This document shows positions 54,655 to 63,884 of a stretch of 64,000 bases of DNA, in pieces (position 1 is the first letter of the stretch; every line of letters starts with the position of its first letter). This stretch comes from Diprion similis. Its lineage: Eukaryota > Arthropoda > Insecta > Hymenoptera > Diprionidae. Location: the NCBI RefSeq assembly GCF_021155765.1, contig NC_060112.1:18910001-18974000 (forward strand), read 5' to 3'. The notes below the pieces were generated by a model that saw only the letters and a list, made by a program, of their open reading frames with translations, was not told the DNA's origin and searched no databases. Made by a program: the position numbers and the translations under genes.

Positions 54655-57600
54655 CTGTGCTACTGGAGTAAATTACTCATTTCAATGGCATCACGAGACG
54701 AGGAGTCGGATGGTCCAAGTTCACTGCAGGATCGATCTAGCAAGATTGCGGATGCGACGCGTTGTTAATTGGGAAGTCGAGGCTCGTCAGGCGGGACGCT
54801 CGACGACTTCCGCTTTAATAAGACAGGGGGATCCCTCGGAATACCCGGCCTAGACCTGTTCAACCTCGAGCGGAACCGGGTCACGGAGAAACCCGGTCGT
54901 TTACTCAGACCCCGAGCATGTCTTCTATGGAGATGAATGCAACCGCGAGTTTACACCACCTTAAGCCGTACGCCGGTCGTGCGCGCCAGCGTATTCTCGA
55001 CTAACTGCTGTAACTTGTTACGACGCCGTTTGTTTGAGTTAGAAGTTACGTAATTTCAATTGTCCTTTCACGGGCTGCGCTCTATTCACGCGCGACGAAC
55101 GTAACCCAGACTTAATTTGACGGCTAAAGGCCGTGTCATACATTATACATGAAAGGCTCGACTAGACGAGCTTTTAGCCACGCACATTCTCTCTCCCCGC
55201 GCATTCTCACTTTCCGACTCCCCGCTCTTCGACCAATTCTGCAGGCCGTGTAATCACGCACTTTCGATGAGAAGCACCCGAAACCTTCGTGCAGGCTTCT
55301 TGACGTCCCCGCGCGGCGAACTATCAATCATCCGAAAGGATTTTCTCGCAATTGAAATTGATCGCCTGGTTTTCTTCACTTCTTTTCAATTTTACCGATT
55401 TTCTTTTCATTTATTTTCCTGTAGAGGAAATCTAAACTAGTGCGTCGCAGAGTGATAGAGGATTCGAATAATTCTATTTTTCGAATAAAAACATCGGTAT
55501 AGGTTCGCAGATATCGAACAGACACCGTATAGCCTTCTTAAATAGCAACTGTGAGCACAGACGTGTGACTTGAGATCTGTCTTGCCTTCACAAATCCATC
55601 ATCACGAAAATGGAGAACGGAAATATAAAATTTCGCGCACTCTCGCGTGTCCCTTGGGTTCCTCAGCTGGATGCCTATTTATCTACCCCTAAATTTCCTT
55701 CTGCACTCTCGAACCTTAGCCCGCGAGTGAAAGATGAACCCCGCAGGAGAGAACTCCGATGTTCAGGTTTCCAAAAATACCAAGAAGTTGAACTGAAGCC
55801 CCCGTCAAAAACACCCGATTCACACACTCACCACGCGGACGAATGTTCATCATCGAGATAGACAGCTAGTTTTAGAAAAAGCTTGCTGTAATTTCCCTGT
55901 GTATATTCTTTATACTTACTTCTCGGCAAGTACGGATAATAATGTGACCGACAATAAACCAAGAAGTTTAAATTAAATTACGGTTGTTATAACGACTCTT
56001 GAATACCGAAAGAAAGGGGAGAACTACAATAGAATTCCATACTACAACTGCAGTAACGACAACTATTCCCTGATCCCACCCCTGCAGCATCTGGCTCTAC
56101 AAAATCCTAGAACGATAGAGGAGCTGCTTGTGCAGTTGAAAAAGAGGGATGAAACTTTTCCGCAATGCAAACTGACGTAAATGGATTAGAGCAATATCAA
56201 GGCTGGAAGAGGCGAGAAGCCCCGGGCCTTTCCGGGGCCCGTTAAGTCGATCGTCGCAAACCTGCAGGGTCCAGGGCGTTACTTAATAGGTTCGAGTCGG
56301 AGGTAGATGGCCCCGAAATGGGTGAACGGGGTGAACTTCGGGCCATATTGAACGCGGTAGCCAGATCAGCGTAAGCCGCAGGATTGTGGTCTACCTCCCA
56401 TAAGCGTGTATCTGTTCAGGCACGTCGAGTGTGTGCGTAGAACGTAAGGTGATGCGATGCCGGCTACGCGGCCGGTATTCCATGCGAGTGTAAGGTCGGT
56501 GGTTAGCAGGTAATATTTCAGGTTATTGGCGATACCCGTTGGCTTCGGCAGAGCTATTGTCTCGTATAAATAGCTTAAATACTGAAGCGCCGATGGCTAC
56601 CTCAGGCGGCCGCAATCTCCACAGCAACGTCGGCTAATAAATATCCTCCTCGACCTCGGTTGGCGAATTTAACCTTGCCGCTGCGCGGTTTTCCACCCCT
56701 GGAACCTCTGGAAATTCTAGCCAAGGCAGAAGGAAAGACGACCGCATCCCGTTGCTACGGGGGATGCGGTTAATATATGTGCATCGGCCCCGAAGCGACG
56801 AAGCGAAAATTGTGGAAATAGCCTCGCCCAATACCCGATATACCCTTTCGCGTGATTGGCTAAGAGACGGTTTTTCCATTCGACAGAACAGCTCGAACGA
56901 CGGTCCAATAATCGGCTATTGTCATTCGATCACTCCGCGAGCCCTCGATTTTTCCTCTTTCTCTTTTTATCCTACTTCTTTCACCGCGGCGGTGCGCGTT
57001 AATACAAAGTTATACTCTGTATACAATGGCTCGATATCATTCGGTTCGTGCGTGGAAAGTTTCCGTCCGTATCACAGCCTGCCTTTGTGCGGCTGTACCC
57101 ACCTAAATCCGCAGTTTAGGCGGTACAAATTCGACTGCGCTATCCACTTGTCCGATCTCCATTGTAACAATGACCCTCCCACCCGTTTCGATCCGCAATC
57201 TCTGCTGATCGGTGAAAAATATACGAGGCTTATTAGGGGAAGTCGCGGGTCATAGGAGCCTGGATCTCCTTTGGTGCGGCGAAGGTGAAAGAAAGAAGAA
57301 GGAAAAATGTCGGGAATTCGAAACGAGCTAAGCGCGAGACGGCGGAAAACCTCAGTTGACATAATTTGAAACAAATATTCACGGGCCATCGAGCGATATT
57401 TTCGCTTCCTTTGAACCGTGGAGACTTAATTTCTCACGCTGCAATAAGGTATTAGAGAACTCCCTGTGCTAGTTGCGAAGTGGCACTCGACGGGATTGCA
57501 GTGGATATAGGGAAGAAGCACAAAGCTATGGCTCTTCTCGATATCGTAGGAAAAGTGTGCGAGGCATGGGCAGCTATACACACACGCGGATTCGGAAGAT

Positions 57601-58473
57601 CGACCATTTCCATTGTCCTTTGTACGTGGGAAAAATTTATGGCCACGATCCGCTTATGTGTCCGCGTCATGACGAGTAAATCCCTGGGTGTAATAATCGA
57701 CGGGGACGCTCAGACTCGTCACAGGCTGGACTAGACGCGGGCGAACACGTGTTTACCTTTTTTTACACTGTCACTTCGACGGGGAAACTAAAGGGGCGTC
57801 CCCGGGTCCTCAGGCTTCACGATGACACCCGCTGGCTCGTCCGCCTGAAACGAGGAGATTAAAAACTTACCTCCTCGCCGATGTAAACGTCACTGACGTG
57901 CCTAGGGGTTCGTCACCACGTGGTGCAACGCCTAGATCATAGCAACGCTGTGCGAGATGCCGATGTAACTTTGTCTTCAACTCCGAGCACCGTGTGGCAA
58001 GTCCTTCGCAAATGAGAAAGTTGGCGAAATTTCTGCCGTTTTGCACAACACCCGGCCGCTTTTAAGGAGTGCAATGGCGCAGCCACGTACGACGCAGGTG
58101 CGTCGAACGACGGGTTGCAGGTTATTTAGGGTGTATTTTGCATTAATTATTCAAATGAGCAAACACGTTGCTCCAGATTATCATAAATTACGTGCACCTC
58201 CCCTTTTCCAACCGACGACTTCATTCCTCTTGGTAAAACGAACAACAATGGAAAGTGACTGGCGGGTTCCGCGAGACTCACGATAACCGGCCACGTAATT
58301 GCATCACGAAGAGAATCTCAACCACGGGCATGTTTGCCAAATAACGCGTCATCTACAGCACCGTGAACCGGGTGTAGTTTTCGACAATTTGAAGCGATCC
58401 GTTATCACTCATATAATTCATTCGCGTGGTAAACGAACAACTCTTATAATTATAGTTTCAACTGTAAAAATGA
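54655..58473. other. Region upstream of the cuticle pair, no supported gene
   Basis: The longest ATG-started frame is 56764-57255 on the plus strand (163 codons, no domain recognised, no splice or polyadenylation support). An 83-codon frame at 55610-55861 has a good ATG context (CGAAAATGG) but is otherwise unsupported. A GC-rich palindromic stretch lies near 56219 (CCCCGGGCC..GGGGCCCG). Confidence 0.4.
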
Positions 58474-58479
58474 TTTATT
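58474..58479 (-). terminator. Polyadenylation signal of cuticle gene copy 1
   Basis: AATAAA on the minus strand, 67 nt past the stop codon. The spacing is almost identical to copy 2 (66 nt), and the intervening 3' UTR sequences are recognisably related. Confidence 0.7.
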
Positions 58480-58545
58480 TGAGTAACATTAACGGTATAC
58501 AAGAAGCAACGATTCAACAACTCTGCACCACTGATCATCTGCAAG

Positions 58546-58938
58546 TTACCAATGACCTCGGGCACCGGAGTGGTCGTTACCGCCGCTGTTGTGGACCACG
58601 GCGTGGAATCCGTTCTTGTCGGCGTGGTACTTGACAGTGCGCACATTGCCGCCTGGTTCCTTGAGGGAATATTCACCGGCGACGTTCTTTCCATCGCGGT
58701 GTTCCTTCTGGCCGTGGAAATCGCCGGTGTGATGATCCTCGACCCCGTAAGAAAAGGAGTACTTGGGGTGAGCGACGTAGTCCTGGTGGTGATGGCCGTG
58801 CTTGTCCACCCACTGGACAGGCTGATGGTGTCCCACAACGGGTCCATGGTGATGCTGGAAGGAGTAGGCCTTGTGGCCTAACGTGGCTTGGGCCAGAACG
58901 GCCAGCAAAGCGACGGAGAGGATTAATTTGACAGCCAT
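58546..58938 (-). CDS. RR-2 cuticular protein (CPR family), histidine-rich, copy 1
   Basis: Encodes a 130-residue secreted structural protein expected to bind chitin in the exoskeleton. Residues 1-21 form a signal peptide (MAVK then a hydrophobic run, likely cleavage after ATLG). Residues 22-58 are a His-rich linker with HHH and GHHH clusters. Residues 60-115 match the extended Rebers-Riddiford RR-2 consensus: YSF, TGD, a Gln/Glu/Arg-Asp-Gly block, G-YSL-EPGG, RTV-Y-AD and GF-AVV. About 20 of 130 residues are His. The start is ATG directly upstream of the signal peptide, with a TATA box and initiator at the expected spacing. The coding region is a single exon. Known for the family: the aromatic beta-sheet face of this domain binds chitin, and RR-2 proteins are typical of hard cuticle. 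The nearly identical copy 2 lies about 2.5 kb upstream. The C-terminus (RGHW) differs from copy 2 through a 6-bp loss and a changed stop codon. The exact orthologue name is not assignable here. Confidence 0.94.
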   Translation of the reverse strand: MAVKLILSVALLAVLAQATLGHKAYSFQHHHGPVVGHHQPVQWVDKHGHHHQDYVAHPKYSFSYGVEDHHTGDFHGQKEHRDGKNVAGEYSLKEPGGNVRTVKYHADKNGFHAVVHNSGGNDHSGARGHW

Positions 58939-58996
58939 GGTGATTACAGTCGGGAGGTTGTATCGATTGTGACTAACGATCAGGAAATTTGTAACA

Positions 58997-59004
58997 TTTA
59001 TATA
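58997..59004 (-). promoter_or_regulatory. TATA box of cuticle gene copy 1
   Basis: Reads TATATAAA on the minus strand. An initiator-like TTAGTC has its A at 58974, about 30 nt downstream, which is the standard spacing. This gives a 5' leader of roughly 35 nt before the ATG at 58938. Confidence 0.75.
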
Positions 59005-59054
59005 CTGTCCAGGGATTAAGTTAGGTAACGCTCGTTACGCGGTCCGGTAATATA

Positions 59055-59071
59055 GACAATTGTCACGCTTC
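59055..59071 (-). promoter_or_regulatory. Shared upstream motif, copy 1 promoter
   Basis: On the minus strand it reads GAAGCGTGACAATTGTC, 81-97 bp upstream of the inferred start site. Nearly the same string occurs upstream of copy 2 but on the plus strand, so it is inverted relative to the gene. A second shared block, TAGGTAACGC, is at 59022-59031. Inferred to be binding sites retained from the duplication. The factor is unknown. Confidence 0.4.
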
Positions 59072-59587
59072 TATGAGCGGGAATAGATCTAAATACAACG
59101 TGTGTACGTGTGTTGACGTAAGACGGTATGTGGATAAGCATATTTCGTCGACTTTAAAAACGAGTAAAAAGTTGTGCCCGTGTATTTATTCGTCACTTTT
59201 CTTTCGCTCTATAATACTTCGGGTTTCTTTGGCTCGGTGATATTGATCGTAAAACAGAGCTGCACCGCTTTTCAATACGTGTAACTGTCGAATCCAATGT
59301 TTGCCTTTACTTGGTCGACGAAAATATGTTGCGTACGAGGTATGTGTCTGCTTCTTTTTACTCGCTGAAAAAACTTCAGCGTGGGCGTTTGCCGATCTGA
59401 GAAACAATTAAGGCGAGATAAAGACGGCGGGTCACGTAACGCAAGCTCCGCAACGCTTTGCCAGAGGGTAGTTTGATTTATCGAATTCAATGTATTACGG
59501 CGCGACGGGTTGTTGGACCTCTTATTCGAGACTATACGTGTACCATCACTGACCTCTGCGGAGGACCTTGGTACGAGTCGAAATCGA

Positions 59588-60032
59588 ATGGCCACATTCG
59601 CCCAATTTCCAGTTTCCAACTTGCCCGAAACGCACCAATTGCACTCAAGAACCAGCAACGACGGTAGTCGGATCCCAATACATCCATTTTGAACAATTAA
59701 CCGTCTCTAAAACAAGTTCTTGCGAAACAAATCTGTCGATTTTGTACTACTCGTACATGCTAATCGTGAGTTAATAAAAATATTTCACAGATCACAAGTA
59801 CCAGGCAGGTTTCATCAACAAGATCTGCAAGATACTTTGGTATTACGAAAATCAACGGGAACCGAAGAGTCGAGTAGCTACGAAAGTGAAGTGGAAAGCT
59901 CCACGTATGACTGAAAGGTACCGAAAACATTCCGTTGATCCGCTTATGGTAGTGGGTGTTTGGATTGCTTCTACATTAGCATATAACTACAAATTGCGAA
60001 TGAGTCGCGCAAAGCTGCTGAGGACAGGCTAA
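59588..60032 (+). CDS. Candidate two-exon gene, small single-pass membrane protein (unrecognised)
   Basis: Not recognised. Exon 2 runs from 59791, just after a TATTTCACAG acceptor, to a TAA at 60030-60032, and leaves 79 codons open. Its middle is basic (KVKWKAPRMTERYRK), followed by one hydrophobic stretch (DPLMVVGVWIASTLAY) and a basic tail, as in a small membrane protein. Exon 1 would start at ATG 59588 (MATFAQFPVSNLPE...) and end at 59663 before GTAGTC, in phase 1. Joining G to AT makes Asp and gives a 105-residue protein with a 127-bp intron. An AATAAA follows at 60166-60171. It lies between the two cuticle genes on the opposite strand. Against it: the donor is not optimal, the ATG context is ordinary, and other frames of exon 2 are also partly open. 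The exon boundaries are inference. Confidence 0.32.
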
Positions 60033-60165
60033 AACCGAGGATATCCGAGAGGTGAAATGTTTACCTGAATACGGATTTGAATTCTGGGAAGCGAAATTAT
60101 ATAAAGTGGAATATAATGTAAGTGTAAAGCGTCCGACATCTTTCTTTGCATGGTACGGTATGGAC

Positions 60166-60171
60166 AATAAA
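60166..60171 (+). terminator. Possible polyadenylation signal for the 59588-60032 candidate
   Basis: AATAAA on the plus strand about 134 nt after the candidate stop codon. It is meaningful only if the upstream exon model is real. Confidence 0.3.
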
Positions 60172-61369
60172 AGGCAAAATACTTGGCACGTATAGCTCTA
60201 GAAATCGGTTCAGTATCGTACTTATGCCCTCTTCGTGATTTATATGAGGCTATCGCTTTTACCCATTAAGAAAAAAACGCTATTACACCCAGTTTTTTTC
60301 TGAATCAAAATACTCCTCTAATCGAATGTCTACGATCATCGCAGTACGACTCCGGAATTGGTTGGCGATGGTAAAAAGTTTAGGAAGAAGCCGGTGATGC
60401 AGTTGATCCCAGAAACGAGAAACCCGACACAACGCTGACTTAGATACAAGACAGAAAAACAACCAACGTCGGAGACAAAAGCGAAAAAAGGGTATAGACG
60501 GGGAAAATAAAATACAACGTGAAATAAAAAGCGGACCCTTCTCTAGGGGAGAAACGGAAGAAACACTGAGAAGGGAGCTGGCGAACCTCGTTGCGGAACC
60601 GAATTCAATTCGACAAATCTGAAATGGACGGCCAGGTTTTTCTGCAGGGTCGGAAGAGACGGTCAACTCCCGAGTACGAGTAAATAGACGAGTTGTAGAG
60701 ACTGAGTTTCCTCACAGATAATTCAGGCTTTTTCCGTGTTCCAAAGGGAGGCGACAAAATTCATGTTCAGTCGCGACCCGTTTAGACGTGATGAAATCCT
60801 TGGATGACCTCTCGAATCATATTATAATATTATACATGTGAAAAAATACTGCGAGGTGCTTGCATATCTGTAAAAACATTAGAAATAAACAGCATCATTT
60901 TTTCCGTGCTTCGAAATGATCATGAAATTGATGCTTTGAAATTGAAACCGCAAGACAAAGTAGAGGAATAGTATGAATAGCAGAATGTGCAGCAGTTATA
61001 GAGACGATTAAAAGTAACGTAGATCGAATAATGTTTTCCAGGATGTTCTTGACATGTGAAGATTGATTTATGTATTCTTACAGTGAATCAATAAATCATT
61101 TTCCACTGATGACCATTAAGGTGGTCGAAGCGCAAAGTTCAATTACCTAATTGCTGTGAACCCAAGTCTGGATTACCTTAGAGTTCAAGAGAAAACTCCA
61201 CATCTGAGAGACAAAATATTGTATTTATACAGGATATAAATACCGACAGTTCTAACCATCAGATAATTACAGATATAGATGATGCCCAGACTGGTTCTGA
61301 GGAATTATTACCTGGGAGAAAGTGGGAGTTGAGATCGGTAAAAGATGAAGAAATTTACGAAACATTTAG
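60172..61369. other. Spacer between the cuticle copies
   Basis: AT-rich and without a supported gene. I looked for a third degenerate cuticle copy (RR-2 signature YSF, EYSL or AVV) and saw none. Confidence 0.5.
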
Positions 61370-61375
61370 TTTATT
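61370..61375 (-). terminator. Polyadenylation signal of cuticle gene copy 2
   Basis: AATAAA on the minus strand, 66 nt beyond the stop codon of copy 2, at the position equivalent to the signal of copy 1. Confidence 0.7.
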
Positions 61376-61440
61376 AATTAACATCGTGTATTACAGCAAT
61401 AGTGAACAACTTCGTAAACGGCTAACGACATCGCCGGACT

Positions 61441-61836
61441 CTAATGACCGTGAGCGTAGGCGCCAGAATGGTCATTTCCTCCGCTGTTGTGGACCACGGC
61501 GTGGAAGCCATCCTTATCGGCGTGGTACTTCACCGTGCGTACATTGCCACCCGGCTCCTTGAGCGAATATTCACCGGCGACATTCTTTCCGTCGCGGTGT
61601 TCCTTTTGTCCGTGAAAATCGCCCGTGTGATGGTCCTGGACTCCGTACGCGAACGAGTATTTAGGATGAGCGACGTAGTCCTGGTGGTGATGGCCGTGCT
61701 TGTCCACCCACTGAACAGGCTGATGGTGTCCCACAACGGGTCCATGGTGATGCTGGAAGGAGTAGGCCTTGTGGCCTAAGGTAGCTTGGGCCAGGACGGC
61801 CAGCAAAGCGACGGAGAAGATCAGCTTGAGGGACAT
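61441..61836 (-). CDS. RR-2 cuticular protein (CPR family), histidine-rich, copy 2
   Basis: Encodes a 131-residue paralogue of the gene at 58546-58938 in the same orientation. The order is signal peptide (residues 1-21), His-rich linker (22-58), RR-2 chitin-binding domain (60-115) and a short Gly/His tail ending YAHGH. About 21 residues are His. Over the first 126 residues only six positions differ from copy 1: 2, 3, 7 in the signal peptide, then S63A, E67Q and N109D. The ATG follows a TATA box and a TCAGA initiator, with a 49-nt leader, and the coding region is uninterrupted. Expected role: secretion from epidermal cells and assembly into chitinous cuticle, where His side chains can be cross-linked by quinones during sclerotisation (family knowledge). 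The two copies are presumably co-regulated, since they share promoter motifs. It is a functional-looking gene with no frame breaks. Confidence 0.95.
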   Translation of the reverse strand: MSLKLIFSVALLAVLAQATLGHKAYSFQHHHGPVVGHHQPVQWVDKHGHHHQDYVAHPKYSFAYGVQDHHTGDFHGQKEHRDGKNVAGEYSLKEPGGNVRTVKYHADKDGFHAVVHNSGGNDHSGAYAHGH

Positions 61837-61908
61837 TGCGGCTCGAGGTTGCTTACCGGAGTGACTGACTGCCGAAGTGGGTTCTGATTTTAGAAATGAT
61901 TAGTACCG

Positions 61909-61916
61909 CTTATATA
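61909..61916 (-). promoter_or_regulatory. TATA box of cuticle gene copy 2
   Basis: Reads TATATAAG on the minus strand. A TCAGA initiator (close to the arthropod TCAGT) has its A at 61885, 31 nt downstream, giving a 49-nt leader before the ATG at 61836. The TATA, initiator and leader layout parallels copy 1. Confidence 0.75.
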
Positions 61917-62008
61917 CTTACACCTTGGGCAACAGGTATCGTTGACATAACACCAGTCGCGACAATATGTAGGTAACGCGTGAAATAGAATTCAGATTCG
62001 GTTCCAGT

Positions 62009-62024
62009 GAAGCGTGACAATGTC
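62009..62024 (+). promoter_or_regulatory. Shared upstream motif, copy 2 promoter (inverted)
   Basis: Reads GAAGCGTGACAATGTC on the plus strand, 124-139 bp upstream of the inferred start of copy 2. It matches the copy 1 motif at 59055-59071 except for one missing T, in the opposite orientation relative to the gene. TAGGTAACGC at 61970-61979 is the second shared block and keeps the same orientation in both promoters. Confidence 0.4.
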
Positions 62025-62233
62025 AAGTGTTTAAACTTTGGCTAACGAAAGCTGTATACATGCATGCGATGAGAGTGGGTGGATTGCAGGTGAATGTAAA
62101 TTACCTCAGTCTTATATAATAGTTTGCTGCCACTAGACGGTCGTTGTAATTATTTGTATTCACCGTTTGAACTGGAATTATTTTTCCGTATAAAACCGTT
62201 TCAATTAAAAAACTTCACATTCTTTTTCTTCAG

Positions 62234-62420
62234 TGTCAAGTCAGTTGATAGTTTTGGAGACAAACAGGAAAACGTTTTACCTGCTGACGGATCGAATGAT
62301 TTGTCGAGCAAGGAAGAAGTCTCAAATAAATTACCATTGGGTTTGGAGGCCCTTCCCATCCCTTGGGAGTGGATTGAAAAATTGTTGGACGCTGAAATTA
62401 GTGGCCGAGCCTATAAATAA
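62234..62420 (+). CDS. Candidate terminal coding exon (unrecognised protein)
   Basis: A strong acceptor, TTCTTTTTCTTCAG, ends at 62233. The downstream frame, entered in phase 2, stays open for 61 codons to a TAA at 62418-62420. The AATAAA at 62416-62421 overlaps the stop. The translation is acidic then amphipathic (SVDSFGDKQENVLPADG... ALPIPWEWIEKLLDAEISG), low in Cys and Arg, and looks more like a real protein than most chance frames here. No matching upstream exon could be joined with confidence: a CAG|GTGAAT donor near 62090 is in the wrong phase for any ATG-started frame. It could be the last exon of a larger plus-strand gene spanning the cuticle pair, or a chance frame. Confidence 0.3.
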
Positions 62421-62828
62421 ACGGACGCTAATGCGTTTTATCTCACAGCGAGCGAGGAGAGCCGGTCTCGCCAGTTAAGCGACTGACATAAATTCGATCC
62501 CATTGCATTCCCCAAAGTTCAGCTCAGAGCCAGGGCTCTTCAGGGCATTCCCAAATTATCCCAAACACGTGTTTTGTTACATATTTCGATACGTTTCGAC
62601 GCGCGCCCGCTGCTTAATTGCCCGAAAACTAGACGTCTGATTCTTTAGATAGGTAAAAAGTCCGGAAAACGTTCTAGGCAGCCGCTAATCGAGCCGATCT
62701 TTTCAACAATGCATTCGGTCACACGTTAACATCGCCCAATTTTCTCCTCTGTTCAACCACGGTCGTTAAAACTTTTCTAAATAATGACACCGGATGCTGT
62801 CGAAGTTCAGAGAACTGGACATGTCGTT

Positions 62829-63174
62829 TCACGGGGTTTCAAAGTCTCTGCACTCCACTGCACTCAATAATTGTACGTGACTTTTACTTATCTTTGATAT
62901 TTTTCTTTCAATTCCGTCTTCCAGCATCAGCTGACCAATTGCATTCAGGCTGGCTTTGGCTTGAAGGCCCTTCATGTCAGGAGAATTTAAGGACACATCA
63001 AATTCTTTCATTCAAAATCGCTGTACCGCTGACTCGACCGATTGCTGGGTGGACTTTTCTCGTTCGGCCAGCTCGCGTCGGCTGCTGTCCAAGTCAGACG
63101 TAGACAAAGCCAGCTGTTCCTCCAAGGAATGTATACATAAATTTATGTATACCGTAAAACTATCCCTGTTTTAG
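62829..63174 (-). pseudogene. Coiled-coil-like reading frame broken by TGA
   Basis: On the minus strand, one frame gives a heptad-like charged helix (SLEEQLALSTSDLDSSRREL followed by AEREKSTQQ), then an in-frame TGA at about 63012-63014. It continues in the same frame from an ATG with MKEFDVSLNSPDMKG and ASLNAIGQLMLEDGIE and stops at 62829. Both halves are Glu/Lys/Ser-rich and helical in character, so they may once have formed one protein. Possible readings are a decayed exon, an exon pair whose junction I cannot see, a read-through stop, or chance. No convincing splice site removes the TGA: all three frames around the possible CAG acceptor meet stops. The family is not identified. Confidence 0.2.
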
Positions 63175-63728
63175 AATTCCATATTTTTCAAGTGGAATGT
63201 TTTATGTGCCTCGTCTCGTCAAATTTTATTTTTTATTCACGCGGTACCGGACAGCGAGCATTAAACCGGTGTATCTTTGTTTTCATTAAACTGGCGGAAC
63301 CAAATGTTTTTTAACTAGAAGATAGACACTCTACACACATACCAGTAAGTATAAACGACTACAAGCGTGACGACTGTAATACAGTGCAGTGAAAGAGTAT
63401 TTTGAAAAAAGAATGACTTGTTAAGCATTAGTTGATGAAAGGTTCCGGATTGTTGATCGTCCAGTTTTATTTCTGACTGAACTCGATTCAGATAAATCTG
63501 TCACTGTTGGGACGGATCTAAAAATGAACCTGATTCTCTTGAAAAATTCAATACTTTACCTTTTAAACGTTCACCTGCTCGTTCGAGTGCTTGCCACATA
63601 AGTATTCAGCAATTGGACGAGAATTACTCTCCTGCTGATAAATATTTCACATTTATGGGATAAAATCTTTTCCCAAGCGACCCCACCGACCGTCGAACAC
63701 TCTTCACCCTACAACTGTGCCAATTGGC

Positions 63729-63884
63729 ATGATATTGCGGGTCATCTCCATTGCAGTAACGATAGCCGAAGGCGACGCTGATACGGCAGATTATGATATA
63801 GAGACTGAGAGAACCGGAGGATCGGGAAGCAGACGAAGAGAGGATTGGAAAGAAAGAGAAGGCCGAGGAGGCGAGCCCGCCGCG
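63729..63884 (+). CDS. Candidate first coding exon with consensus splice donor
   Basis: ATG at 63729 opens 52 codons ending exactly at a GCG|GTAAGTG donor in phase 0. The first residues (MILRVISIAVTIAEGDA) could be a short signal peptide. They are followed by an acidic stretch and then a very basic Arg/Glu/Gly-rich stretch (residues 34-48). The frame would continue outside this window. An alternative is that CCATTGCAG at about 63742-63750 is an acceptor, which would make this an internal exon in the same frame. A competing open frame exists on the minus strand (63742-63990). The protein is not recognised. Confidence 0.27.

Noticed and set aside
56764..57255. 163-codon plus-strand frame with ATG start
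   Set aside because: No recognisable domain and no splice, promoter or polyadenylation support. Within chance expectation for 64 kb in six frames.
58552..58881. Long plus-strand frames opposite both cuticle genes (also 61444-61779)
   Set aside because: They are antisense shadows of the CPR coding sequence. Their similarity to each other follows from the duplication, and neither resembles a protein family.
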